Assembly: GCA_030833845.1 (NCBI GenBank)
Contig: JAURGK010000008.1
Span: 1 to 64,000, forward strand
Reading direction: 5' to 3'
Length of the DNA: 64,000 nucleotides
Source: Crocinitomicaceae bacterium
GTDB lineage: Bacteria > Bacteroidota > Bacteroidia > Flavobacteriales_D > Crocinitomicaceae
Made by a program: the position numbers and the translations under genes. A model generated the notes under the pieces. That model was not told the DNA's origin, made no database searches, and worked only from the letters and a program-made list of their open reading frames with translations. Shown here piece after piece: positions 33,846-42,805 of the stretch. Position 1 is the stretch's first letter. Each line of letters opens with the position of its first letter.

Positions 33846-35507
33846 CTAAAATTGGAAGTAAACAAAGGCTTTGAAAGTGTCTGAAACAGCCTGATACATG
33901 ATAAAAACAGCTAGTGCAAAGGCGAATCCCTGAAGAGGCATGGGCCATTTTGAAAAGAAGAGTACGGTCTTGTCTTTCCAACTTTGAGGCAACCAGTGGG
34001 TAATATATCCCAAAATCATTAGACAGAAAATAACCCAGAAATTATTCCATACAATCCACCATACATCGAAGGATAAATCAAATTTGGTCCCGATAATTTC
34101 GAGGAATTGCAAAGGCTGGTCAGACTCTGGCAAACGGAACCAAATGCGTGTAAAAGTGATAAAGGATAAGGTAAATAAAATTCGCCAAAAACGCACAAGC
34201 CAAGAATTGCTTTGTTCATAGGGGCTGATGCGTTTCCAATAATTGTACATGATCAGTGCTGCTCCGTTCATTGCTCCCCAAATCACAAAATTCTGGCTAG
34301 CACCATGCCACAAACCGCCGACAACCATCGTGATAAGCAAATTCAAATCGCGCACTGCAAAAGTGCGGAAGGCTTTCCAAAAACGCCAAAGCAACAAATA
34401 AAGCGTCAATAATATCCCGTAGGTATACCAAAGTTCTATCCACCCCGTGATGAAGTACAAGAACCCAAGAATCACGGCCGTAAGGATGCCTGTTCCTATG
34501 GTGCCCTTTTGATTTCCACCCAGTGGGATATAAAGATAATCCCTAAGCCATGAACTCAAAGATTTATGCCACCTGCGCCAAAATTCAGCAACTGACAACG
34601 ACTTATATGGTGAATTGAAATTCTCTAGCAAGTTGAATCCCATCAGTTTAGACACCCCAATTGCCATATCGGTATAGCCAGAAAAGTCTGCATAGATCTG
34701 CAAGGAATAACCGAACATGGCCAAAACACTTACAAACCCTGGATAAGAACCTGGAGCATCCAGGACCTTGTCTATGAATTGAACAGCGATATAATCAGCA
34801 AATACCAATTTTTTCAATAGCCCTTTTGCAATCATCCATAGCGCCCAAGAAAATTCATATTTACTCAATTGGTAGGGTTGGCCAATCTGGGGTATAAAGT
34901 CCCGAGCGCGAACAATTGGTCCGGCAATCAGGTGCGGGAAATAGGTTACATAAAAGGCATAATCAAAGAAATTCCTTGCAGCCTTAATTTCTTTACGCGA
35001 GATATCTACCAAGTAAGAAATATTATGAAATGTAAAAAATGAGACCCCTACCGGGACCAAAATTTTTTCTACAAAACTCCCTTTTCCAAACAACTCATTA
35101 CCCAGTACTGCAAACTGATTGACCACATTGAAATGGGTTCCAAATTGTGCATTAAATGCATCAGTAAAGAAGTAGGCATACTTGAAATAGAATAAACCTA
35201 GCAAGTTGATGGTGAGCCCTGTAATAAGAAAAATTTTGCCTGATTTTTGCCCTTCCTTGTTTTGAACGGCTAATCCAATCAAGTAATTGAATAGGAGCAT
35301 GAAGCCTAGTAAGAGCACAAAATTTCCGGAAGTTTTAAAATAAAAGAAAAGACTTACTCCGGTCAAAAAAATACTTCGCAGTAAAAAACGTTTGTGAATT
35401 AAAACAAAAACGGCCATCACCAAAACAAAAAATAGCCAGAAATCTAAACGTGTAAATAACAAGCTTTCTTGCTGTTGCCATGAAAATAACTCGTGTAGTC
35501 GATTCAT
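33846..35507 (-). CDS. MBOAT family O-acyltransferase (AlgI-like)
   Basis: The 553-residue polytopic protein belongs to the membrane-bound O-acyltransferase family: PHLIAGPIVRARDFIPQIG, FADFSGYTDMAIGVSKLMGF, FNSPYKSLSVAEFWRRWHKSLS, LRDYLYIPLGG and the catalytic-histidine region VVGGLWHGASQNFVIWG. Such proteins pass acetyl groups across the inner membrane to exported polysaccharides (alginate AlgI, PatA, DltB). It follows two SGNH-type genes after 7 bases; those are likely the periplasmic transferase/esterase partners. The acceptor polymer is not known. Confidence 0.93.
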   Translation of the reverse strand: MNRLHELFSWQQQESLLFTRLDFWLFFVLVMAVFVLIHKRFLLRSIFLTGVSLFFYFKTSGNFVLLLGFMLLFNYLIGLAVQNKEGQKSGKIFLITGLTINLLGLFYFKYAYFFTDAFNAQFGTHFNVVNQFAVLGNELFGKGSFVEKILVPVGVSFFTFHNISYLVDISRKEIKAARNFFDYAFYVTYFPHLIAGPIVRARDFIPQIGQPYQLSKYEFSWALWMIAKGLLKKLVFADYIAVQFIDKVLDAPGSYPGFVSVLAMFGYSLQIYADFSGYTDMAIGVSKLMGFNLLENFNSPYKSLSVAEFWRRWHKSLSSWLRDYLYIPLGGNQKGTIGTGILTAVILGFLYFITGWIELWYTYGILLTLYLLLWRFWKAFRTFAVRDLNLLITMVVGGLWHGASQNFVIWGAMNGAALIMYNYWKRISPYEQSNSWLVRFWRILFTLSFITFTRIWFRLPESDQPLQFLEIIGTKFDLSFDVWWIVWNNFWVIFCLMILGYITHWLPQSWKDKTVLFFSKWPMPLQGFAFALAVFIMYQAVSDTFKAFVYFQF

Positions 35508-35514
35508 AGATTTC

Positions 35515-36780
35515 TTAAAATTGATTTTCGTTTAATAAGGCCTTTTTAAATGCTTCTATCAATAAGTCGCCTTTTAAATGGTAGCCTGTAGAAGTAAAAT
35601 GGACATAGTCTGCTTGCATCAATCCTGCGTTCTTCCAGGTCAATGACGATCCCAATTCGCCCATGATTCCATAAAAATCCCAAACACCTGTATGATACGT
35701 TTTGGCCAACTGAAAAATCACTTCGCGCTGCCGTTCGGTATTGCGATTTGGATATTTTCGCTTATAGTAATCATCGTTGGGAACAGTAAGTAAAATAGCA
35801 CATTTTGGATTGCTTTGCAGGACCAATTGTATCATTTTTTCCAAATTTTCCTTGTAGGTTTTTGGACTAAATGCTTCATAGGAGCAATGCGCATCATTGG
35901 TGCCGACCGAGAAGATAAAAAGATCTGGGGGGCTGAGTTCTAAATCCCTACTGAAATTATTGTTTGCCAGATAAGTTGGAAGGCTCGCACCGTTGATACC
36001 TATAGCTGTATAACGAATTCCGGGTAGTTCATTGAGAAATTCAATACCATAAAGTTCCATTTCAAATGCTTCAGCTATGTTTTTGGTAAACATCAAGTCC
36101 AAAGAATCTAGGTGATCTGAAAAATTTATTTCTGTGTAACCTAATTCTGGAAAATATGCAACCTCAGTTACCAAGAGTTCTTGATCTCCAAAATTAAGGT
36201 CGTAAGGGAAAAGGCCTGTGTTGTGATATACTCTTAGGCGGTTATAAGGCGGCTTTACTGCGGTGCGCAAATGCTTGAAATAGAGCAATACTATAGAGTC
36301 TGAACAGGTAATGGCTGCTCCACTCAGGCCATAATCTAGGTCTTCGGGGCGTTGATTTACGCTTCTGTATCCTTTCCAAGAATTCGGTGAGCTGAAATTA
36401 TAATTTGAAGGGTTATTGGTATGGGCGAGATTGAATGGAAAAACCAAACCTCGTTCCCCACTCAAGCCAGGCCAATTCGATTGTAAAAAAGTACGAAAAT
36501 CGTGGGTATAAATATCGGCCTGTAAATGGGAGCCACCAATATGGTAAAAATTTAATTTGCCTGATTTAGTGGAAATCATTTCTTGCAATTCTTGCTCTAG
36601 ATGCTCCCAATTTGGGTTGACAGTATCAAAGAACTGAAATTGGTTGCACTGAATTTCAATGAAATTATATTGGTCGGCTATTTTTTTCTCTCTCGGACTT
36701 AAATAAGATTTTAATGAATCATTTTGACCTTGTCCGAAATTTAAAAAAGGAAGTAGAGCAAACCAAAAGAATATTCTCAT
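35515..36780 (-). CDS. SGNH-hydrolase-like exported protein (MBOAT partner)
   Basis: The 421-residue protein has a signal peptide (MRIFFWFALLPFLNFGQG) and SGNH elements: YHIGGSHLQADIYTHDFR (block I Ser in GGSH), IFSVGTNDAH (Asn/Asp block III) and DYVHFTSTGYHLKG (DxxH block V). With the adjacent MBOAT gene it fits the AlgJ/AlgX or PatB type of periplasmic acetyltransferase. Its ATG overlaps the stop of the preceding SGNH gene by one base and the MBOAT gene follows after 7 bases, so the three are translationally linked. Confidence 0.85.
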   Translation of the reverse strand: MRIFFWFALLPFLNFGQGQNDSLKSYLSPREKKIADQYNFIEIQCNQFQFFDTVNPNWEHLEQELQEMISTKSGKLNFYHIGGSHLQADIYTHDFRTFLQSNWPGLSGERGLVFPFNLAHTNNPSNYNFSSPNSWKGYRSVNQRPEDLDYGLSGAAITCSDSIVLLYFKHLRTAVKPPYNRLRVYHNTGLFPYDLNFGDQELLVTEVAYFPELGYTEINFSDHLDSLDLMFTKNIAEAFEMELYGIEFLNELPGIRYTAIGINGASLPTYLANNNFSRDLELSPPDLFIFSVGTNDAHCSYEAFSPKTYKENLEKMIQLVLQSNPKCAILLTVPNDDYYKRKYPNRNTERQREVIFQLAKTYHTGVWDFYGIMGELGSSLTWKNAGLMQADYVHFTSTGYHLKGDLLIEAFKKALLNENQF

Positions 36781-38231
36781 TATTGGCCTCCTTTTTTACT
36801 GAGCCAATCGCTGTATGCTGCACCGAATGCTTCATAAAAGTACTCAGAGGCAATGCTTGCACCACGTGGCGAAAAATGGATGTAATCCTTGCCTGCTAAT
36901 CCTTGCTCTACCCATGATGGCATGGAATTGTAACCGCCCATAGCTGCATATAAATTCCAAAAAGCAGCACCTGTATCGCCACACATTTTTCGCATGCAAT
37001 CAACAGTATATGGCAGCAGCGGGTAGGTCTCAAATATACCCTCGTTTAACCGCGACATATCGCTAGGGCCAATAAGTATGATTGCCGCATCAGGCACCAA
37101 CTTTTGAATGTATCCAATTCTGTTTTTCAGAGCTCCGACATAGGAGCGAACACCGCTGCTATCTTTAAAAGTATGCACAGAATTACCGCCAAATTGTAAA
37201 ATAAAAAGTTTGGTGTCCGCCTGACGGTGCATTTGTGCAAAAAGTGCTGCTTCTGAAGAACTGAGGTCATGGCCAGAGGATCCTCGCATGGCAACATTAT
37301 TCACCTGTACCCCAACATCACCTTCCAGACTAAAGCCAGAAAAGACTGGGCTCTGTGTTGAAGAAAAAACATACCTTAATTTGCCAGGTGTTTTTTCAAA
37401 ACTCAAAGGTAAAACATGCGCCGCTCCATCTGCAATGAGGGAATCTTCATGAATGAGCTTGTCATTCTCATATACTTTTACAGCACAGGGGGCCACACAA
37501 CTATTGTAATAACACTTCACTTGGGTGTAGGTCCTAGCGCGCGCATATGCTGCATTAGAGGGTGTAATTTCAATCCATGCTTCGGTGGGCGTTGCTGAAT
37601 TTGGATCAGTGATTGTAAAGGTCGCAGCCGATAACAAGGCACCGTATTTCTTACTAGTTAATTTGGGAGGCCAAAAAGCAGTCAGTCTTTTGAAATTAGA
37701 TGAAACTGTTTGTTTGTAGCTCATTGTCGGATAAACATTATAGGCTGGAATAAAGCCAGGGCCAATGCCACCAAATTGTTGTTGAATGCGCTGTCGAATA
37801 TAACCTGTCATGCGGTCTCCTTCAATTTGAGAGTCTCCGTAATGAAAAATACTGATTTTTTGACCTGTGGCCGCAGATTGAAGTGCGGCAAAAAATTTAG
37901 CCAAACGCTCCTCTGCAGACTTACTTAAATACAATGGGTTACCAGATTCTGTAGCCATATTTCCGCCATCAGGTGCTCCTGCCTGCCCTGAACTCTGGCC
38001 CGTATGTTTGATAGCCTGATTGATGTTGGTTGTATCAACGGCGCCAACAATCTTTTCAATATTTTTCTTTTCTTGTTTTTTTGCCACCCAGATCCGCTCC
38101 CAAGGTAAAAATTTCCACCTCACACCCATCCAGTCAATGCCGTCTTTAGGAATGAATGCACTTGGAATCATCAATAAAGACAACACCAGAACTAAAAAAA
38201 GCAGAACTTTGTATGGACGAATTTGTTTCAC
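36780..38231 (-). CDS. Membrane-anchored SGNH-hydrolase-like protein
   Basis: The 483-residue protein has an N-terminal membrane anchor (about 7-28, VLLFLVLVLSLLMIPSAFI), a Lys-rich and Gly/Ser linker, then an SGNH domain: IFHYGDSQIEGDRMTGYIR (block I Ser), RGSSGHDLSSSE (block II Gly), LQFGGNSVHTF (block III Asn) and DYIHFSPRGASIA (DxxH). The catalytic set appears complete. It probably works with the next SGNH protein and the MBOAT channel. No ATG is available at the N-terminus; the start is GTG at 38231, 16 bases after a perfect -7 element. Confidence 0.85.
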   Translation of the reverse strand: MKQIRPYKVLLFLVLVLSLLMIPSAFIPKDGIDWMGVRWKFLPWERIWVAKKQEKKNIEKIVGAVDTTNINQAIKHTGQSSGQAGAPDGGNMATESGNPLYLSKSAEERLAKFFAALQSAATGQKISIFHYGDSQIEGDRMTGYIRQRIQQQFGGIGPGFIPAYNVYPTMSYKQTVSSNFKRLTAFWPPKLTSKKYGALLSAATFTITDPNSATPTEAWIEITPSNAAYARARTYTQVKCYYNSCVAPCAVKVYENDKLIHEDSLIADGAAHVLPLSFEKTPGKLRYVFSSTQSPVFSGFSLEGDVGVQVNNVAMRGSSGHDLSSSEAALFAQMHRQADTKLFILQFGGNSVHTFKDSSGVRSYVGALKNRIGYIQKLVPDAAIILIGPSDMSRLNEGIFETYPLLPYTVDCMRKMCGDTGAAFWNLYAAMGGYNSMPSWVEQGLAGKDYIHFSPRGASIASEYFYEAFGAAYSDWLSKKGGQ

Positions 38232-38247
38232 GGATTACTTTTCAGAA

Positions 38248-38255
38248 CAAATATA
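38248..38255 (-). promoter_or_regulatory. -7 element of the SGNH-SGNH-MBOAT operon
   Basis: Minus strand TATATTTG matches TAnnTTTG and ends 16 bases before the GTG start at 38231. Confidence 0.5.
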
Positions 38256-38281
38256 ATTCTTCTATCAGCATTAAAAAAAAT

Positions 38282-40252
38282 ATGGCAAACCAACTCAGCA
38301 GCGAAAGTTCACCTTACTTATTGCAACATGCCAAAAATCCTGTTCATTGGGTCGCATGGTCAGAGGAGATTTTTGAACAAGCAAAGTCTCAAGACAAATT
38401 GGTGTTAATAAGCAGTGGCTATTCTGCTTGCCATTGGTGCCATGTCATGGAGCATGAGTGTTTTGAAGATAAGGAAGTGGCTGCATTGATGAACAAGCAC
38501 TTCATTAATGTCAAGGTAGATCGCGAAGAAAGACCTGATGTAGATCAAGTATATATGACTGCCGTGCAACTCATGACTCAACGTGGCGGTTGGCCACTGA
38601 ACTGCATTACATTGCCAGATGGTAGGCCAATTTATGGTGGCACCTATTTTCCTAAAGACCAATGGATGCATATCCTCAAATCATTGGTTCACACCTATGC
38701 CAACGATCGTGAGAAAGCCATAGAATATGCACGCCAACTGCACCAAGGCATTCAACAAGCAGAACTCATAGACCAACCCATACCTTTGAATGAATTTAGC
38801 AGCGAAAGGCTACATGAAATGGTCATACGCTGGGCACGGTCCTTTGATACATTGGAAGGAGGTACCCATAAAACACCAAAATTTCCACTGCCAAACAATT
38901 GGAATTTTTTACTGGCCTACGCACAGCATTTCGACGAAGATAAAATTATCAACCAAGTGAGGCTTACCCTGGATAAATTGGCACTCGGAGGAATCTACGA
39001 TCAAATTGGTGGTGGCTTTACAAGATATAGTGTCGATGGATTGTGGAAGGTACCTCATTTCGAGAAAATGCTCTATGATAATGCACAGCTCATTGGGCTC
39101 TATTCCCATGCCTATGCCGCATTTAACTTGCCGCATTATAAAGAACTTGTACTTCAAACTTTTGATTTTCTTGAACGCGAATTGCGCTCAGCCCAAGGGG
39201 CTTATTTTAGCGCTCTAGATGCCGACAGCGAAGGCGATGAAGGTAAGTACTACTGTTGGCAACCTGAGGAAATACATACGCTTTTTGGGCCAGAGGCCCC
39301 ACTTGTTATCGATTACTTCAACATTAATGAATTGGGCTACTGGGAAGAAGATAAACACATCCCTCTTCGTAAAAATTTCGATGTCGCCTTTGCCCAAAAA
39401 TCAGGGCTAGATACTACTGAATGGTTACTTAAAAAAGCAGAAATTATTCAAAAAATGCTTTACTATCGAGAGCAGCGCACAAAGCCAGGGCTCGATAACA
39501 AGCTCATAGTTAGTTGGAATGCCATGGCTGCAAAAGGACTACTTGAAGCTTATAGAATATTTGGCCATGATGCTTTTTTAGTACGCGCCATTGAAATTTT
39601 AAATTGGATCGAGCATACGCAATGGAATGGACAAATTCTTTTGAGAATTAATACCAACGGCAACAAGAAAATCAATGCATTTTTAGAAGATTATGCTCAA
39701 ACAATTGAGGCACTCAGTTTGGCATATCAGGCCACTGGGAAAATCAGCTATTTGAATTTTGCCAAACAACTTACTGAAACTGTGGAAAGGGATTTTCAAA
39801 ATGAGCAAAGTAAAATGTGCTATTTCACATCGAAAGATTCCAAATTGGTGAGCCGAAATATGGAAATTCATGACAATGTCATTCCCTCGAGCAATTCGGT
39901 GATGGCACATGCTTTTCTAACATTAGGCACCTACTTTGACAACCAAGCATGGATCAATAGTGCCAAACAAATGTTACAAAATTTATATGACGGAATGGAG
40001 ACCTACGGATCTGGCTATTCTAATTGGGGCTTATTGCTATTGAGGTTTTTAGCCGAAGAAAAACAGATGCATGTGCTCAATGAGAGCAACCCAAATTTCG
40101 TTTATAAAGCAACGGTAAAAAGCAATTGTTTACTTTCCTACCACCAACAATTGCCTTTCTCTCAATTATACCCAACAGATGCTATTTCGGTATGTGAATA
40201 CGGTGTGTGCCACAAGCCTGTTCAAAGTATAGAAGAGGCACTTAAATTTTAA
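38282..40252 (+). CDS. Thioredoxin-domain protein, YyaL/SPATA20 family (DUF255)
   Basis: The 656-residue protein starts MANQLSSESSPYLLQHAKNPVHW, the family hallmark, followed by a thioredoxin-like domain with CHWCHVM (Cys50, Cys53) and VDREERPDVD, GGWPL and GGTYFP, then a long (alpha/alpha)6-barrel-like region (KPGLDNKLIVSWNAMAAKGL). The biochemical role of this widespread family is not established. The frame extends upstream to 38156, but that part overlaps the divergent SGNH gene and lacks family sequence, so the ATG at 38282 is used. It ends in an 11-base overlap with the DUF2892 gene. Confidence 0.93.
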   Translation: MANQLSSESSPYLLQHAKNPVHWVAWSEEIFEQAKSQDKLVLISSGYSACHWCHVMEHECFEDKEVAALMNKHFINVKVDREERPDVDQVYMTAVQLMTQRGGWPLNCITLPDGRPIYGGTYFPKDQWMHILKSLVHTYANDREKAIEYARQLHQGIQQAELIDQPIPLNEFSSERLHEMVIRWARSFDTLEGGTHKTPKFPLPNNWNFLLAYAQHFDEDKIINQVRLTLDKLALGGIYDQIGGGFTRYSVDGLWKVPHFEKMLYDNAQLIGLYSHAYAAFNLPHYKELVLQTFDFLERELRSAQGAYFSALDADSEGDEGKYYCWQPEEIHTLFGPEAPLVIDYFNINELGYWEEDKHIPLRKNFDVAFAQKSGLDTTEWLLKKAEIIQKMLYYREQRTKPGLDNKLIVSWNAMAAKGLLEAYRIFGHDAFLVRAIEILNWIEHTQWNGQILLRINTNGNKKINAFLEDYAQTIEALSLAYQATGKISYLNFAKQLTETVERDFQNEQSKMCYFTSKDSKLVSRNMEIHDNVIPSSNSVMAHAFLTLGTYFDNQAWINSAKQMLQNLYDGMETYGSGYSNWGLLLLRFLAEEKQMHVLNESNPNFVYKATVKSNCLLSYHQQLPFSQLYPTDAISVCEYGVCHKPVQSIEEALKF

Positions 40253-40451
40253 CCTTCCTTATTGCTTTTTTACCAAACATGGCATAAAGAGGGCAAAAGG
40301 ATACACTTGAAGTCAGTACAAGAACGATTGCAATAATTGAAGCAAAGGTAAGTGGTAATCCTGTTAAAAGCTTAGTAATCCCACCCACCACGATTAATGC
40401 AGCAATAGCAATTCGGATCATTTTATCTATTTTTCCTACATTTTTTTTCAT
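40242..40451 (-). CDS. DUF2892 family small membrane protein (YgaP-like)
   Basis: The 69-residue protein begins MKKNVGKIDKMIRIAIAAL and has two hydrophobic segments (about 12-30 and 34-52) followed by CPLYAMFGK, the full pattern of DUF2892 proteins such as the membrane part of YgaP. Function is unknown; some members accompany rhodanese domains, absent here. It lies 39 bases after the transketolase C-half gene. A one-mismatch -7 element stands 4 bases before its ATG. Confidence 0.88.
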   Translation of the reverse strand: MKKNVGKIDKMIRIAIAALIVVGGITKLLTGLPLTFASIIAIVLVLTSSVSFCPLYAMFGKKAIRKVKI

Positions 40452-40455
40452 GTAA

Positions 40456-40463
40456 TAAAAATA
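40456..40463 (-). promoter_or_regulatory. Probable -7 element, leaderless spacing, DUF2892 gene
   Basis: Minus strand TATTTTTA-TTAC-ATG: one mismatch to TAnnTTTG with a 4-base spacer. The region is AT-rich, which weakens the call. Confidence 0.35.
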
Positions 40464-40490
40464 ACCACATTTTGAATTAAGTTTTGCAAC

Positions 40491-41453
40491 TTAGATTACA
40501 ATGGATTTTCTTGCGATTGCTCTTTTGACAGCCGCAACAACATCTGGGGTATCGATATGGTATTTGGTCATAAGTTCCATTGGCGTACCAGACTCACCAA
40601 AGGTGTCATTGACAGCTACATATTCTTGCGCAACAGGGTTATTTCTGCTCAGTACCTGAGATACAGCTTCTCCTAATCCTCCATTCATCATGTGCTCTTC
40701 TGCCGTAACTACACAACCTGTTTTTGCAACTGATTTTAAAATAGCAGCTTCGTCGAGAGGTTTGATGGTGTGCATGTTAATGAGCTCAGCAGAAATACCC
40801 ATTTCATGTAATTCTTTGAGTGCTTCGATGGATTTCCACACCATGTGGCCACAGGCAATAATGGTAACATCAGTGCCTTCGGTCAGGATATCGGCTTTTC
40901 CAATGACAAATTTTGCATCTGGCTTTACAAAAATTGGCATTACTGGGCGTCCGAAGCGAAGATATACTGGGCCTTCATGTGCTGCAATGGCAATGGTTGC
41001 TTGCTTGGTTTGATTGAAGTCTGCCGGAACAATGACTGTCATATTGGGCAGCATGCGCATCATACCTATATCTTCAAGAACTTGGTGGGTAGCACCATCT
41101 TCACCTAAGGTGAGGCCAGCATGCGATGCACAAATTTTTACATTTTTTTTGGCATAGGCCACCGACTGGCGAATTTGATCGTAAACACGGCCTGTGGAAA
41201 AATTAGCAAAAGTACCTGTGAACGGGATTTTACCAGCAATGGCCATCCCTGCGGCTAAGCCAATCATATTGGCTTCAGCAATACCCGCCTGAAAGAAACG
41301 GTCTGGATTGGCTTTCTGAAAGGCATCCATTTTAAGGGAGCCAGTAAGGTCTGCACACAAGGCAACTACATCTGGGTTGTTTTGGCCTAGTTCTGCCAAT
41401 CCTTCACCAAAACCTGAGCGTGTATCTTTATTTCCGAGTACTTCAAATTCCAT
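40491..41453 (-). CDS. Transketolase, C-terminal half
   Basis: The 320-residue protein holds the pyrimidine-binding and C-terminal domains of transketolase: GFGEGLAELGQNNPDVVALCADLTGS, FQAGIAEANMIGLAAGMA (catalytic Glu in GIAEAN), SHAGLTLGEDGATHQVLED, YLRFGRP and ITAEEHMMNGGLG. It needs the N-terminal half, encoded at 42805-43644, to form an active enzyme of the pentose phosphate pathway. The pair is interrupted by a VWA gene whose stop lies 2 bases before this ATG. Confidence 0.92.
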   Translation of the reverse strand: MEFEVLGNKDTRSGFGEGLAELGQNNPDVVALCADLTGSLKMDAFQKANPDRFFQAGIAEANMIGLAAGMAIAGKIPFTGTFANFSTGRVYDQIRQSVAYAKKNVKICASHAGLTLGEDGATHQVLEDIGMMRMLPNMTVIVPADFNQTKQATIAIAAHEGPVYLRFGRPVMPIFVKPDAKFVIGKADILTEGTDVTIIACGHMVWKSIEALKELHEMGISAELINMHTIKPLDEAAILKSVAKTGCVVTAEEHMMNGGLGEAVSQVLSRNNPVAQEYVAVNDTFGESGTPMELMTKYHIDTPDVVAAVKRAIARKSIVI

Positions 41454-41455
41454 AG

Positions 41456-42805
41456 TTATAAACTTAAATTAGTGATTTTTAGGGAAAATATATTGAACTT
41501 CTTTTCTTTGGTATATGCGCTTGAGCGCTGTTCTTTTTCGCGGTATACAACTTTATAAGCCCCGGGCTGAAGTGATATCAATCCACTTTTTTCATTGTAT
41601 TTCAAATCAATGACCCATTCCCATTGCCCTGGGGTGCGCTCATAGAATAACTGACCCACAAGGCCTTTGGGGGCATCGTATTTCACCTGCCCTGCCGCTG
41701 CAATATCTATGCTGGTAAGTTTTGATTGTGCAATTTGGATTTCCTTGTATGTGCGCGGCAAGGTCAATACTTCAAGTTGGTAGCTCCCAACAAGCAATTT
41801 CTGGATTTCTCCCAACTGCTGTACATATATCGTTTTATCTGAATTAGGTTGTGTAATTCTAGTTTCAAGCTTTGATCCTTCTGGGCTTTTCACAGAGGTG
41901 ATTTTTAATTGCCCTTGACCCGCTGGTAATTGAATGGTGTTGTGGGTATGCGGAACAATAGCAATGTTGTTTTTTTCAATTGCTGGAAGCGTTGCAACAC
42001 GTAAATCATATTTGATAGATGGGTCTAAAACAAGCGTGTCTGGTAGTCCTTTTCTATTCAAAGTATGAGTGTAGGTATACTTTAAATTGGTAGTTCCCGC
42101 TTCATAAAGGAACATACTCACATCTGTTTCGATTGGTTTTGAATCGACAGAATTGAGGTTAATTTGAACGGTAGTGTTGAGCAGGGCCTTTGATAAAATA
42201 TTATTCAATACGTTTTCAAAAGCAGCTTTGCTCTCGGCATCTGTATAGCTGCCGATGCATTCAAATTTGTCGAGATAAGACAGATCCATTCCAAGTCCAA
42301 TGACAAATGGGGTTACCTTGACACCTTTGTCGCGTAATTTACGCGCTACCAAACAGGGGTCATTGTCGCAAGATTCTAAGCCGTCGGTGATTAAAATGAT
42401 AAAATTTCTGGCAAGTGTGTCTGGGAAATCAGCTGCAGCTGCCTCCAAAGAACGCGCAATAGGCGTGGCTCCTTTGGCCTGTAAACCCCTGATTTTATTT
42501 TTAATAGCATCAATATTGCTAGCGGCAAAAGGAACTTCAAGTTTTGTGTCTTGACAGTCTTGATAGGTATTGGTAACCATAGACTGATGGCCATATACCC
42601 TAAGAGCCAATTCTAAGTCTGGCACCCCCCTAAGGTTTTCTAAACTCTTAGAAAGTACTTCTTTTGCAGCCGCCATGCGTGTTTGTTCATTCCAATCCAG
42701 ATTCATGGAATTGGAGGCATCTAGTATAAAAAGAATGCGCGTATTGGTTTGGGCCCAGCTAAAGCTGAAGAATATAGTAAATATAATGAGCCCAACTATT
42801 TTCAC
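41456..42805 (-). CDS. Secreted von Willebrand factor A domain protein
   Basis: The 449-residue protein has a signal peptide (about 1-18, IIFTIFFSFSWAQ) and a VWA domain with a full MIDAS: DASNSMN (DxSxS), a Thr in GATPIARS and Asp in LITDGLESCDND. The remainder is a series of beta-rich domains (about 205-449) of carboxypeptidase-regulatory or PEGA-like type. It is likely periplasmic or surface bound and may bind a protein through a metal ion. It begins with GTG that overlaps the upstream transketolase stop by one base (TAGTG), and ends 2 bases before the other half. No link to transketolase function is known. Confidence 0.85.
   Translation of the reverse strand: MKIVGLIIFTIFFSFSWAQTNTRILFILDASNSMNLDWNEQTRMAAAKEVLSKSLENLRGVPDLELALRVYGHQSMVTNTYQDCQDTKLEVPFAASNIDAIKNKIRGLQAKGATPIARSLEAAAADFPDTLARNFIILITDGLESCDNDPCLVARKLRDKGVKVTPFVIGLGMDLSYLDKFECIGSYTDAESKAAFENVLNNILSKALLNTTVQINLNSVDSKPIETDVSMFLYEAGTTNLKYTYTHTLNRKGLPDTLVLDPSIKYDLRVATLPAIEKNNIAIVPHTHNTIQLPAGQGQLKITSVKSPEGSKLETRITQPNSDKTIYVQQLGEIQKLLVGSYQLEVLTLPRTYKEIQIAQSKLTSIDIAAAGQVKYDAPKGLVGQLFYERTPGQWEWVIDLKYNEKSGLISLQPGAYKVVYREKEQRSSAYTKEKKFNIFSLKITNLSL

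Noticed and set aside
38156-38281. Upstream extension of the YyaL-family frame by 42 codons
   Set aside because: It overlaps the divergent SGNH gene and has no family sequence; MANQLSSESSPYLLQHA at 38282 is the known start.
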